A program made the translations under genes and the position numbers. The notes below the pieces were generated by a model. The model did no database searches. It worked only from the letters and a program-made list of their open reading frames with translations, and was not told the DNA's origin. Of a stretch of DNA of 12,245 nucleotides, positions 1 through 8,155 are shown piece after piece (within the stretch, counting starts at the first letter, position 1; the number at the start of each line of letters is the position of its first letter). This DNA comes from Thermoactinomycetaceae bacterium (GTDB taxonomy: Bacteria; Bacillota; Bacilli; Thermoactinomycetales; Thermoactinomycetaceae), in contig JANWJM010000110.1 in the NCBI GenBank assembly GCA_025449475.1, positions 1-12,245 on the forward strand, read 5' to 3'.

Positions 1-2238
1 AAGGAAATGATTTTTGAAATTTATGGGATTCTTATTTTGGCTTTCTCTTTGATCACAGTCGCCAGCTTCGGTGCGATCGGGCGAAATCTCTTTTTTCTTT
101 CGCGTTTTCTGGTGGGGACATGGGACTTTTTGATCCCATTGTTCGGAATCGGTTTTTCATTTTATGTGATGATCAAACGGAGATGGCCCCAAAATTGGAC
201 GCCACAAATGACGGGTATCACTTTAATTCTTTTAGCCGCACTTACATATCTACATGTAGGGATGTTTCAGCATGTAAATATCCAACATAGTCAAGAGATT
301 ATTGATCAGACATGGAATATGTTGCTTCTAGATCGGGCTTCACACACACCTGAAGAGATCGGTGGAGGGATGATCGGAGCAATTATCTATGCCATTTTTC
401 ATTATTTGTTAGAAGATATTGGAACTGTCATAGTATTAGGTGCCACCATTTTATCAGGGATCTTACTGATCACGGGATTTTCTTATGTCAATTTTGCCAA
501 GCAATTACGCAAGTTCTGGTATGAAAAGCGGAAGAATTGGAAGCAAGCGCTGGCTGATTTTTTGATCACGTATTACCAGAAGAAACGGAAAAAGCAGGAA
601 ATCAGACCGCTTGAAGGTGAAGAGAGGATTGAGGAGAGCACATCCAAAGAAGAAGCAACGACCAAACAGCCCATTGTCATTTATGATTATGAAGAGCAAT
701 CCCTCAAGTCGACCAAGAATAACCAACTTTCTTTACCGCTCCAATCAGAGCAAAAGGAGCCAGTGAAAGAGGAAGAACCAGTCGTTGAGTTTTCTGATCA
801 CGCTAAAAAAGTTTCCAATTATCAATTGCCTGCTCTTTCACTGTTGGCAAAGGTGAAGAAACATAACAAAAATTCCAAACAAAATATCAAAGAGAACGCT
901 CAAAAATTGGAGGAAACGTTGGAGAGTTTTGGTGTGTTAGCCCGTGTGACGAAGATTAGCCGTGGTCCCGCTGTGACTCGCTACGAAATTCAACCCAGTG
1001 TCGGGGTAAAGGTGAGTCGGATTGTCAATCTGGCGGATGATTTAGCCCTTGCCTTAGCAGCAAAAGACATCCGCATGGAAGCACCCATCCCTGGAAAGTC
1101 GGCGATTGGGATCGAAGTGCCCAATCCGGAAATCTCAATTGTAGGTCTACGGGATGTACTGGAGAGTTCCTCCTATCAAGAAGCATCATCCAAACTGAGC
1201 ATGGCATTGGGTCGAGATATCTCAGGCGATCCAATTATTGCTGATCTTCGCAAAATGCCGCACCTTCTGGTAGCGGGTGCGACAGGGGCTGGAAAAAGTG
1301 TGTGTATCAATGGTTTGATAATCAGCCTCCTCTATAAATCCAAGCCAGATGAAGTAAAGCTGATGATGATTGATCCGAAGATGGTGGAACTAAATATCTA
1401 TAATGGAATTCCGCATCTATTGACACCAGTTGTTACAGATCCGCGAAAAGCAGCCAACGCCTTGAAAAAAGTGGTAAAAGAGATGGAGAAACGTTATGAA
1501 CTCTTTGCTAAAGAAGGGGCGAGAGATATCGAGCGGTACAATCTACTTGCCCAGAAAAATGAAAATATTGAGCCCTTGCCCTATATTGTAGTGATTATCG
1601 ATGAGTTGGCAGACCTAATGATGGTTGCGCCATCCGATGTGGAGGATGCGATCTGTCGCTTGGCGCAGATGGCTCGAGCAGCTGGAATTCACTTGATTAT
1701 CGCCACACAGCGACCTTCCGTGGATGTGATTACAGGCGTGATCAAAGCCAATATTCCATCACGGATCGCTTTTGCTGTCTCCTCATCGGCGGATTCACGC
1801 ACCATTCTCGATATGGGGGGAGCAGAAAAATTGCTGGGTCGAGGTGATATGCTTTATCTCCCCGTCGGTGCATCCAAGCCTCTTCGCGTTCAAGGAACAT
1901 TTGTCACCGATGAAGAAGTGGAGTCGATCGTCCAATTTGTGAAGAAGCAACAAGAAGCTGAATACAATGAAGAAATGATTCCTTCATCACAGGATACGCA
2001 ACAAAGCGAGGAGATCACGGACGAACTTTATCCCCAAGCGGTAAAATTGGTTGTGGAAGCCCAAACGGCTTCTGTCTCCCTCATCCAAAGGCGACTGCGG
2101 GTCGGGTATACCCGCGCTGCACGCCTGATGGATATGATGGAAGCCAATGGAGTCGTCGGTCCCTATGAAGGCAGCAAACCGCGTGAAGTCTTGATCCGTC
2201 AACAGCAAGATGAACAAAATTCAGGTGTGGCAAAATAA
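1..2238 (+). CDS. spoIIIE: DNA translocase SpoIIIE/FtsK, 5' end cut by window edge
   Basis: This is a membrane-anchored, ATP-driven DNA pump that moves chromosomal DNA through the closing septum, chiefly into the forespore. Counting from the ATG at 7, the protein has four hydrophobic segments within residues 1-160, a charged linker at about 165-270, and the alpha/beta motor. Walker A is GATGAGKS at 424-431 and Walker B is IVVIIDE at 527-533. A winged-helix gamma domain at about 670-730 reads the orienting DNA motifs and ends in the typical GPYEGSKPREV. The frame stays open to base 1 (K-E before the ATG). The ATG sits directly behind AAGGAA with almost no spacing. Family members begin with a lysine-rich stretch before this point, so the true start probably lies about 20 codons upstream, outside the window. 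The neighbouring ymfF block supports SpoIIIE over another FtsK paralogue. The identification is from remembered family similarity. Confidence 0.95.
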   Translation, partial: KEMIFEIYGILILAFSLITVASFGAIGRNLFFLSRFLVGTWDFLIPLFGIGFSFYVMIKRRWPQNWTPQMTGITLILLAALTYLHVGMFQHVNIQHSQEIIDQTWNMLLLDRASHTPEEIGGGMIGAIIYAIFHYLLEDIGTVIVLGATILSGILLITGFSYVNFAKQLRKFWYEKRKNWKQALADFLITYYQKKRKKQEIRPLEGEERIEESTSKEEATTKQPIVIYDYEEQSLKSTKNNQLSLPLQSEQKEPVKEEEPVVEFSDHAKKVSNYQLPALSLLAKVKKHNKNSKQNIKENAQKLEETLESFGVLARVTKISRGPAVTRYEIQPSVGVKVSRIVNLADDLALALAAKDIRMEAPIPGKSAIGIEVPNPEISIVGLRDVLESSSYQEASSKLSMALGRDISGDPIIADLRKMPHLLVAGATGAGKSVCINGLIISLLYKSKPDEVKLMMIDPKMVELNIYNGIPHLLTPVVTDPRKAANALKKVVKEMEKRYELFAKEGARDIERYNLLAQKNENIEPLPYIVVIIDELADLMMVAPSDVEDAICRLAQMARAAGIHLIIATQRPSVDVITGVIKANIPSRIAFAVSSSADSRTILDMGGAEKLLGRGDMLYLPVGASKPLRVQGTFVTDEEVESIVQFVKKQQEAEYNEEMIPSSQDTQQSEEITDELYPQAVKLVVEAQTASVSLIQRRLRVGYTRAARLMDMMEANGVVGPYEGSKPREVLIRQQQDEQNSGVAK

Positions 2239-2265
2239 AAAAACTGGCAATTCGCCAGTTTTTTT
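2239..2265. terminator. Bidirectional terminator between convergent genes
   Basis: The stem ACTGGC (2243-2248) pairs with GCCAGT (2254-2259) around the loop AATTC. It is flanked by an A-run on the left and a T-run (2259-2265) on the right, which also pair with each other. On the + strand it ends spoIIIE transcripts. On the minus strand the A-run becomes the U-tract for the opposing gene. It starts right after the spoIIIE stop codon, and the stop codon of the minus-strand gene (2264-2266) lies in its right flank. Confidence 0.85.
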
Positions 2266-4063
2266 AGATTCCGGAAGCTCGAACGACTTCATTATATTCT
2301 TGATGAAGAATATTATAAATGTCCCTTCTTTCGATTTCATCTCTTTTACTAGCAGTTTTTATTATTTTTCTTAGGTGTCTTTGCATCTGCTTTTGCTTTA
2401 GAGACACAGGCTGACTGAAATCCATCTTTCCTTTTTTTGTTGTAAGCCCATATTCTTCTTGCAATGTTTCAATTACCCGTCTCAAATATCTTTCACCACT
2501 ACCTGCTGGAAGATGCTTAAGGTTATAATTGATAACACCTATGACGTCTTGCGCCCAAAAAAAAGCAGCAAGACTCTCAGCTAAACGACTTCTTCGCCTT
2601 GGTGTTATCGGAGGTGCCGTAGGTGTAGTCGTAGGTGCCGTAAAGCCTAGAGATTTAGCTAATTTTCGTAATCTTTGTTCAACGTCATTAATCTTCGGCT
2701 CCAAATCAGGATTTGTAGGAAATTTCGTTGGGCCGTTGTAAATTAATCGTGCATCTTCAGCACCTTGTGCCAGATCTTTAACTTCTGTAAGCGCGTTTTC
2801 TTTTTCCGCAGTCTTTTTATGTTCTGTTAGTGCTTTAGAATTATCTCTTATTGCACGTATTACAAAAGGATCCACGATACCAAGTTCTCGTAGTTGATTG
2901 AGACTCAAACCATCACGTTTAGCTCTAGGATCAGCGGTGGCGTTGATTAACTGATCGAGGTTTCCCTCTGACGCAATTTCCTCAAGTACTGGTTTTGTTT
3001 GTTCATATTGCTCGATCATCCCCCGAATCGCATCCGCGGCTTCTTGACTAGTAATTCCATAACGAGCTTCAAGTAACTCTTTGATTTCTGGGCGTGTGCT
3101 GTAATTCGCCAACATTGTTTTAAATTGTTCAAGTCCTTCTTCCAACTTATCGTTTGTTAAGAGTTGGTGAAGTTTTGCTAGATAATGGAGACCATCAATT
3201 CCTTCTCTTGGTATGGAGAATTTATCTTCGATAAATTTTCTTCCACGTGAACTGTTAACGAAATTTTCATAAGCATCAATTGCATTTTTTAATTTACGTT
3301 TTACTTTGGCGACTTTGAGTCCAATTTTTTGCAATTGTAGGTGTTTGCGCAATGCCTCTTCTAGTTGTTCAATCTCTTCCGCGGTTAATCTATCGTCATT
3401 TTTAAACGGTAGACCATTCTCCTTCAATAACTCTCCTAATATACGTGGATCGAGCCCATCAATCAATCTGTTGAGTTCACCTATGGTTTTATTTGAGAGC
3501 TGTGATTTAAATTGATCAATCAAGGTATAGAATTGTTGTGGATTCTTACATAAATTTTTAATTTGATCACTCATATTCAGGGCATCTTGAAGTTGATAAA
3601 TTTCATCAATGGTGAGCCCTTTGATATCAGCGTCAACAATCCCAAAGTATTTATTTAATTTTTTTGCTTGTGTTGGTGTAATCTTTAATTCACTCGGTGG
3701 AATTGCCGTACGATCTATTTCATCTCTAATAGTACGATCTAATGAAGCATACAGTCTTGCATCTTTGAGGCTCTGTAGGAACTGTTGTTGTTCATTATAG
3801 GAAAGTTTTTTGGTTTTCTGTCCAAAAAAAGCTTGAACAACAGATAGCAATTCGTGATCAACTAATTCTTCAAGTGTGATTTCTTCACGGTTCTTTGATT
3901 TCTGCTCGATGATTGTAAGTAAATTTTTTAGCTTTCCTCGAGGACTTTTTAAGTTAGGAGAATCTGGAAATAATTTGCTAAATGCATCATATGATTTTAA
4001 CATCTCTCCGAGGGCTCGGACACCAGTAGGAGTGTTTAGAATTCCCGTTCTTTTGACAGCCAA
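2264..4063 (-). CDS. Uncharacterised all-helical repeat protein, 599 aa
   Basis: I do not recognise this family. The protein is hydrophilic, rich in Lys, Glu, Leu and Gln, with no signal peptide, membrane segment, zinc motif or Walker motif, so it is probably cytosolic. It reads as almost entirely alpha-helical. From about residue 124 to 410, blocks of about 55-75 residues recur loosely, each with a short G-I/L or S-I turn (141, 217, 283, 336, 395) followed by an amphipathic helix. A Pro/Thr linker (476-488) separates a basic C-terminal domain of about 110 residues (489-599). The start is TTG (4063-4061), chosen because AAAGGAG lies 9 nt upstream. The gene runs against its neighbours, is visibly AT-richer, and sits between spoIIIE and ymfF, where B. 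subtilis carries unrelated genes. That suggests a variable locus and perhaps acquisition by transfer. No function is assigned; a coiled scaffold or partner-binding protein is only a guess. Confidence 0.85.
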   Translation of the reverse strand: MAVKRTGILNTPTGVRALGEMLKSYDAFSKLFPDSPNLKSPRGKLKNLLTIIEQKSKNREEITLEELVDHELLSVVQAFFGQKTKKLSYNEQQQFLQSLKDARLYASLDRTIRDEIDRTAIPPSELKITPTQAKKLNKYFGIVDADIKGLTIDEIYQLQDALNMSDQIKNLCKNPQQFYTLIDQFKSQLSNKTIGELNRLIDGLDPRILGELLKENGLPFKNDDRLTAEEIEQLEEALRKHLQLQKIGLKVAKVKRKLKNAIDAYENFVNSSRGRKFIEDKFSIPREGIDGLHYLAKLHQLLTNDKLEEGLEQFKTMLANYSTRPEIKELLEARYGITSQEAADAIRGMIEQYEQTKPVLEEIASEGNLDQLINATADPRAKRDGLSLNQLRELGIVDPFVIRAIRDNSKALTEHKKTAEKENALTEVKDLAQGAEDARLIYNGPTKFPTNPDLEPKINDVEQRLRKLAKSLGFTAPTTTPTAPPITPRRRSRLAESLAAFFWAQDVIGVINYNLKHLPAGSGERYLRRVIETLQEEYGLTTKKGKMDFSQPVSLKQKQMQRHLRKIIKTASKRDEIERRDIYNILHQEYNEVVRASGI

Positions 4064-4077
4064 TTTCGCTCTCTCCT

Positions 4078-4099
4078 TTATCCAAAAAACGTTGGATAA
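4078..4099. promoter_or_regulatory. Inverted repeat touching the RBS of the minus-strand gene
   Basis: A perfect 8-bp inverted repeat, TTATCCAA and TTGGATAA, has a 6-nt spacer. On the minus-strand transcript its 3' arm runs into the Shine-Dalgarno AAAGGAG (4079-4073), sharing two bases with it. It lies just downstream of a TATAAT-like -10 box. It could be a repressor operator or an mRNA hairpin affecting translation; the sequence does not decide between them. Confidence 0.5.
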
Positions 4100-4115
4100 C
4101 TTCTAATTTTCCCTT

Positions 4116-4144
4116 ATTATAACTGATTAGAAAGCTAGAATCAC
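4116..4144 (-). promoter_or_regulatory. Candidate promoter of the minus-strand gene
   Basis: A perfect minus-strand -10 hexamer TATAAT lies at 4121-4116. The -35 region 17 nt further upstream (GTGATT, 4144-4139) is a poor match to TTGACA, so the promoter may need an activator or be weak. Transcription would begin near 4109 and read through the 4078-4099 inverted repeat into the RBS. Confidence 0.4.
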
Positions 4145-4239
4145 TAATAAATTCATGATTTTAGTAATAATATTTCTATCGCTATCTGTCTGTGATCATA
4201 ATTTTTTCTCTTCCATGGAATGATAAGTGAACCAATTGA

Positions 4240-4268
4240 TTTCCAAGTTTGTCATCATTGTCTATAAT
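4240..4268 (+). promoter_or_regulatory. Candidate sigma-A promoter of ymfF operon
   Basis: The -10 box TATAAT is at 4263-4268 and the -35 TTTCCA at 4240-4245 (4 of 6 consensus bases), with a 17-nt spacer. The predicted start near 4275 leaves a leader of about 40 nt before the ymfF ATG. The 254-nt region 4064-4317 therefore serves as a divergent promoter region for ymfF and the minus-strand gene. Confidence 0.55.
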
Positions 4269-4317
4269 AAAGGTATGTTTTCTGAAGTATTTCTACAATG
4301 AAAGGGGTAGGACGAGG

Positions 4318-5622
4318 ATGAGGTCGAGTGCCAACTTTGAAACAATCGCGATGGAAAATCTTCGAATTCATCGATTATGTAGTGATAAATTTAAAACCAC
4401 GACCATTGCTGTGTTGATTCAGCAGGAGCTATCTGAGGAGAAGGTCACCAAAACGGCTTTATTACCTTATGTGTTGCAGCGAGGAACGACAAATTATCCG
4501 ACTACACTCGCATTCAAACGGCAGCTGGATCAGTTGTATGGTGCAAATCTGTTTGGAAATGTATTTAAACGCGGTGAGCGCCATATCATGCAGTTTGCCT
4601 TAGACTTTCCCAATGAAACTTATATACCAGGAACGCCGCCACTGTTGAAAGAGGGAATCGCATTTTTGGGAGAGGTTTTATTTTCACCGTTATTGGAGCA
4701 AGGTCGATTCAAAGCAGATTATGTGGAAGCAGAAAAAAACAATTTGTTACAGCGAATCAAAAGTTTGCAGGACGATAAAATCCGCTATGCAGCGAAGCGT
4801 TTGACGGAAGAGATGTGTAAAAATGAACCTTTTGCTTTGCATGCATATGGCAAAGAGGATGATCTTGACGCGATTGATGCATCCGCTCTGTATACATATT
4901 ATCAAGAGGTGTTTCACCATTGTCCGATTGATCTCTATCTTGTGGGCGATGTTGACCTGGAGGAAGTTACCAGTCAGCTTCAGCAACAGATTCTCTCCCG
5001 CTTCCCCTCTGGAGAGCGTCATGCGTTCAACAGTCAGACGATACAACCTCAAGGTCATGATGAACAAGTTGTGATCGATGAATTGGATGTCAAGCAAGGC
5101 AAATTGAATATTGGCTGTCGGACACATACGACGATCAATGATGATCGCTATCCAGCGTTACTCCTCTATAATGGTATTTTAGGGGGCTTTGCCCATTCCA
5201 AACTGTTTATGAATGTGCGAGAGAAGGCGAGCCTTGCTTACTACTGTTCTTCTCGGCTTGAGAGTCATAAGGGGCTGCTGTCGATACAGTCTGGGATTGA
5301 GATTCAACATTATGATCAAGCCTTGTCGATTATGAAAGAACAATTGAGCGATATGAGAGAAGGAAGGATTACCGATCAAGAACTGGAAAAAACCAAAGCA
5401 ACGATGATCAATCAATTTCGGGAACGGCTCGATTCAGCTTACGGGATGATCGATCTCCATCACCATTCAGCGGTAGCGAAAAGAAAGTGGTCATTGCCTG
5501 AACTTCTTGAACGGATCGCCCATACCTCTCGTCAGGAGATTCAGGAAGTAGCTGAAAAGGTGACCATTGATACCATCTATTTTTTACGTGATCAAGGAGG
5601 AGAAAAGCATGCAACGCATTGA
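4318..5622 (+). CDS. ymfF: YmfF, M16 peptidase-like subunit without catalytic motif
   Basis: This belongs to the M16 (insulinase-type) family. The 434-residue product has the usual two tandem M16 halves. Where active members carry the zinc-binding HxxEH, it has LLPYVLQRG and no substitute, so it should not bind catalytic zinc. The second half keeps the R..Y type motif of M16B (R301 in NVREKASLAYY, with Y308/Y309), which helps bind substrate in heterodimeric enzymes. This fits a non-catalytic partner of the next gene product, YmfH. The ATG at 4318 was chosen over an earlier in-frame ATG at 4249 because AAAGGGG lies 10 nt upstream and the length matches the B. subtilis protein (about 426 aa). 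The 4249 ATG would also lie upstream of the promoter's -10 box. The last 14 nt overlap ymfH, implying translational coupling. The cellular substrate is unknown. Confidence 0.88.
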   Translation: MRSSANFETIAMENLRIHRLCSDKFKTTTIAVLIQQELSEEKVTKTALLPYVLQRGTTNYPTTLAFKRQLDQLYGANLFGNVFKRGERHIMQFALDFPNETYIPGTPPLLKEGIAFLGEVLFSPLLEQGRFKADYVEAEKNNLLQRIKSLQDDKIRYAAKRLTEEMCKNEPFALHAYGKEDDLDAIDASALYTYYQEVFHHCPIDLYLVGDVDLEEVTSQLQQQILSRFPSGERHAFNSQTIQPQGHDEQVVIDELDVKQGKLNIGCRTHTTINDDRYPALLLYNGILGGFAHSKLFMNVREKASLAYYCSSRLESHKGLLSIQSGIEIQHYDQALSIMKEQLSDMREGRITDQELEKTKATMINQFRERLDSAYGMIDLHHHSAVAKRKWSLPELLERIAHTSRQEIQEVAEKVTIDTIYFLRDQGGEKHATH

Positions 5623-6907
5623 ACACCAGCAGGTGAAGGAGACCGTTTATTATGAATCGCTAGAGAATGGCCTCGATGTTTATGTATTGCCTAAACGGGG
5701 CTTTCATAAGACGTATGCTACCTTTACCACTCGTTATGGGTCCATTGATCGCTCATTTCGATTGCCAAGTGGTGAGAAGATCACGGTTCCGGATGGGATT
5801 GCCCACTTTTTAGAACATAAGATGTTCGAACAGGAATCAGGGGAGGATGTCTTTCAACAGTTTGCAATTCAAGGAGCAGCGGCTAATGCGTTTACGTCTT
5901 TTACTCGGACGGCTTATCTTTTTTCGTGTACGGATCATGTAAAGGAAAACCTGAATACACTGCTCAACTATGTCCAAAGTCCTTATTTTACGGATGAAAA
6001 CGTTGAGAAGGAAAAAGGAATTATCAGTCAGGAGATTCGGATGTATGATGATGCGCCGGATTGGCAGTCGTATTATGGGTTGATCCGTGCTTTTTATCAA
6101 AATCATCCAGTAAAGATCGATATTGCCGGAACTGTTGAATCGATTCAAACCATTACGAAAGAGACTCTGTATCAGTGTTATCAAACCTTTTATCACCCAA
6201 GCAATATGCTGCTGTTTGTTGTGGGGGCCGTCGAGCCTGAGCAGGTTTTCGAATGGATTTGCGAGAATCAGTCGAAAAAAGAGTTTCAACCCCAAGGAGA
6301 GATTGAGCGTTTCTTTCCCGCTGAACCCGATGCTATCGCCAAAAAGCGGGAAGTGATCAATCTGCCCGTTGGTGTTCCGAAGTGTATGTTTGGCTTTAAG
6401 GAGTCGGCAAGTGCATTAGGGAAGAGTGGGGATGATGCGCTAAAGCAGGAATTAGTCACCAATATAATACTTGAAGCATTGTTTGGTTCCGGTGCTGAGC
6501 TTTATCGTTCCCTCTATGATGAGGGATTGATCGATGAGCAGTTTGGTTATGATTACACCTTGGAAAAAGGATTTGCTTTTGCCATGATCGGTGGGGATAC
6601 CCCAAATCCGGATCGACTAATAGAAAGAATTGAAAGCGCAATTCCGACATTTGTTGAGAAAGGGTTATCTGCGGAAGAGTTTACAAGAATCAAAAAGAAG
6701 AAAATGGGTGGCGCTTTGCGACTGCTCAATTCTCTTGAATGGATCGCCAATCAGTTTACACACTACCGTTTTATGGGAACCGACCTTTTTCGAATCATTC
6801 CTCTGCTTGAATCGATCACATTGGAACAGGTGCATCAACGGATTCAGGAAATCTTTGAAATGGAGCGGATGGCTGTTTCCATCGTGACTTCGAAAACATC
6901 GGCATAG
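5609..6907 (+). CDS. ymfH: YmfH, M16 zinc peptidase, catalytic subunit
   Basis: This is an M16B-type metallopeptidase of 432 residues. The inverted zinc motif HFLEH is intact at 66-70: H66 and H70 bind zinc and E69 is the catalytic base. The third ligand is probably E142 in the segment IISQEI, with the conserved E135 before it. The C-terminal half carries an R..Y-like region (LYRSLYDEGLI). Together with the motif-less YmfF it resembles the active/inactive heterodimers known in M16B. Members of this family degrade or trim short peptides in a closed chamber. The ATG at 5609 was chosen because AAGGAGG (5594-5600) precedes it by 8 nt; an in-frame ATG at 5567 lacks such a site. The gene overlaps the ymfF end by 14 nt. 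There is no signal peptide, so it is likely cytoplasmic. Confidence 0.9.
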   Translation: MQRIEHQQVKETVYYESLENGLDVYVLPKRGFHKTYATFTTRYGSIDRSFRLPSGEKITVPDGIAHFLEHKMFEQESGEDVFQQFAIQGAAANAFTSFTRTAYLFSCTDHVKENLNTLLNYVQSPYFTDENVEKEKGIISQEIRMYDDAPDWQSYYGLIRAFYQNHPVKIDIAGTVESIQTITKETLYQCYQTFYHPSNMLLFVVGAVEPEQVFEWICENQSKKEFQPQGEIERFFPAEPDAIAKKREVINLPVGVPKCMFGFKESASALGKSGDDALKQELVTNIILEALFGSGAELYRSLYDEGLIDEQFGYDYTLEKGFAFAMIGGDTPNPDRLIERIESAIPTFVEKGLSAEEFTRIKKKKMGGALRLLNSLEWIANQFTHYRFMGTDLFRIIPLLESITLEQVHQRIQEIFEMERMAVSIVTSKTSA

Positions 6908-6920
6908 GTGGGGAGGAACA

Positions 6921-7661
6921 TTGGGGAAACAGATCGCCTTGATTACAGGAGCAAGCGGGGGAATGGGTCAAGCCATCGCATTTGCTTTGGCAGAGGCAGG
7001 CATTCAAGTTGCGGCTGGTTACAATCAGGGATCGGAAGTTGCGAAGAAAGTGGTTGCAACGTGTAAAGAAAAAGGAGTTTCAGCGATCGCTATTCACTGT
7101 GATGTATCGTCAAAAGAATCGGTCGAAATCGCTTATCATCGAGTTGTGGAACAGTTAGGATTCCCGACAATCCTCGTTCATGCGGCGGGTGTCTCACAGT
7201 TTGGCTTGTTTCAAGAGATGACGACCGAGCAATATGATCAGGTGATGGATGTTCATGTGCGAGGAGCCTTTCATTTGGTCAAAATGGGGTTGCCTGCGTT
7301 AATCCGTCATAAACATGGGCGTATTATTTTGATTTCTTCCCTTTGGGGATCAGTGGGTGCTGCAGGGGAAGTATTATATTCGACTGCCAAAGGTGCAATC
7401 AATAGCTTCACAAAGTCGTTGGCAAAAGAATTGGCTCCCTCACAGATTACTGTCAACGCAGTTGCACCAGGTGCCGTGCAAACTCCAATGCTCGATCAAC
7501 AATTGGATGAGCAGGAGAAACAGGCATTGGCGGATGAGATTCCCATGGGACGCTTGGGAAAAGCTCAAGAGGTGGCTTCATTGGTTGAATATCTATGTCG
7601 AAAAGAAGCCGGCTATATGACCGGACAAATTTTACATGTAAATGGTGGATGGTACCTTTAA
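6921..7661 (+). CDS. ymfI: YmfI, FabG-like short-chain dehydrogenase/reductase
   Basis: This is a classical SDR oxidoreductase of 246 residues, similar to 3-oxoacyl-ACP reductase FabG, and probably NADP(H)-dependent. The N-terminus has the nucleotide-binding TGASGGMG. The usual NNAG is present as HAAG. The catalytic residues are S140, Y153 and K157, with the expected spacing S-13-Y-4-K. The C-terminus GQILHVNGGWYL is typical of the FabG group. The start is TTG, with the strong site GGAGG only 4 nt before it; family alignment from memory supports this N-terminus. It follows ymfH after 13 nt and belongs to the same operon. Whether it works in fatty-acid synthesis or on another ketone is not shown. 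A dedicated role with the YmfF/H peptidase is only inferred from synteny. Confidence 0.9.
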   Translation: MGKQIALITGASGGMGQAIAFALAEAGIQVAAGYNQGSEVAKKVVATCKEKGVSAIAIHCDVSSKESVEIAYHRVVEQLGFPTILVHAAGVSQFGLFQEMTTEQYDQVMDVHVRGAFHLVKMGLPALIRHKHGRIILISSLWGSVGAAGEVLYSTAKGAINSFTKSLAKELAPSQITVNAVAPGAVQTPMLDQQLDEQEKQALADEIPMGRLGKAQEVASLVEYLCRKEAGYMTGQILHVNGGWYL

Positions 7662-7684
7662 TGGGCTGTAGTGCATCAAATCTC

Positions 7685-7712
7685 TTTTGATCGTAACTCC
7701 AAATGGTATAAA
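7685..7712 (+). promoter_or_regulatory. Candidate extended -10 promoter of ymfJ
   Basis: An extended -10 element TGGTATAAA lies at 7704-7712. The -35 region is weak (TTTTGA at 7685-7690, 16-nt spacer). It lies in the 111-nt gap between ymfI and ymfJ, so ymfJ can be transcribed separately from the ymfF-H-I operon. Confidence 0.45.
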
Positions 7713-7772
7713 ATCCTGTCAATTGCTCATATTAGCATTTAGATAGATGTACGATCGAAAGGAGGCTTACCA

Positions 7773-8027
7773 TTGTCAGTCCTTGATAATTTTCAGGAAT
7801 GGAAAGAATTTCTCGCGGATCGTGTCAACCAAGCTGAAAATTTGGGAATGGATCGAGAAACCATTAACGATCTTGCATATGAAATTGGAGATTATTTAGC
7901 AAAAGATGTTGATCCGAAAAATGTCCAGGAGCGTGTGTTAAAAGATCTTTGGGATGTAGCCAATGAAGAGGAACAGCGCACCATCGCCAGATTGATGGTA
8001 AAGTTAGTCGATCAAGTAAAACATTAA
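7773..8027 (+). CDS. ymfJ: YmfJ, DUF3243 family small protein
   Basis: This is a small acidic protein of 84 residues matching the DUF3243 family in length and pattern (VLDNFQEWKEFL at the start, a middle helix with LAYEIGDYLA, and EEQRTIARLMVKL near the end). It has no membrane segment and looks fully helical. The biochemical function is unknown. The start is TTG with an excellent Shine-Dalgarno, AAAGGAGG (7758-7765), 7 nt upstream. It has its own promoter candidate and a terminator hairpin downstream, so it looks like a single-gene transcription unit inside the conserved block. The assignment rests on remembered similarity to B. subtilis YmfJ and on gene order. Confidence 0.88.
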   Translation: MSVLDNFQEWKEFLADRVNQAENLGMDRETINDLAYEIGDYLAKDVDPKNVQERVLKDLWDVANEEEQRTIARLMVKLVDQVKH

Positions 8028-8032
8028 CTCAC

Positions 8033-8058
8033 TCCCCCTGATTTCAGGGGGATTCTTC
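8033..8058 (+). terminator. Terminator after ymfJ
   Basis: CCCCCTGA (8034-8041) pairs with TCAGGGGG (8044-8051), giving a very GC-rich stem six bases after the ymfJ stop codon. The following T-tract is short and broken (ATTCTTCG), so termination may be partial. Confidence 0.65.
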
Positions 8059-8068
8059 GTCTAGGAGT

Positions 8069-8097
8069 TTATTCATGAATTCTTCCTATGCTATACT
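8069..8097 (+). promoter_or_regulatory. Candidate extended -10 promoter of ymfK
   Basis: An extended -10 element TGCTATACT lies at 8089-8097. The -35 at 17-nt spacing is poor (TTATTC, 8069-8074), which is common for extended -10 promoters. It would drive ymfK and the two HTH genes behind it. Confidence 0.5.
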
Positions 8098-8155
8098 AGG
8101 ATACGAATCACAAGCTTTCAGCAAATGATTCAATCTGGATAAGGTGGTTGCATGC

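Noticed and set aside
7..9. ATG as true start of spoIIIE
   Set aside because: The site AAGGAA touches the ATG with no spacing, the frame is open to the window edge, and the family has a basic stretch before this point.
4249..4254. TTGTCA as -35 box for ymfF
   Set aside because: It is only 8 nt from the TATAAT at 4263, too close for a sigma-A promoter.
2264..4317. Insertion sequence or prophage piece carrying the minus-strand gene
   Set aside because: No transposase, integrase, terminal inverted repeats or clear target duplication can be seen at the borders.
7675..7691. Hairpin ATCAAA/TTTGAT as terminator of ymfI
   Set aside because: Short AT-rich stem with no T-tract; it overlaps the -35 region of the ymfJ promoter.
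8144..8146. GTG as start of ymfK
   Set aside because: It lies inside the ribosome site AAGGTGG that serves the ATG at 8156.
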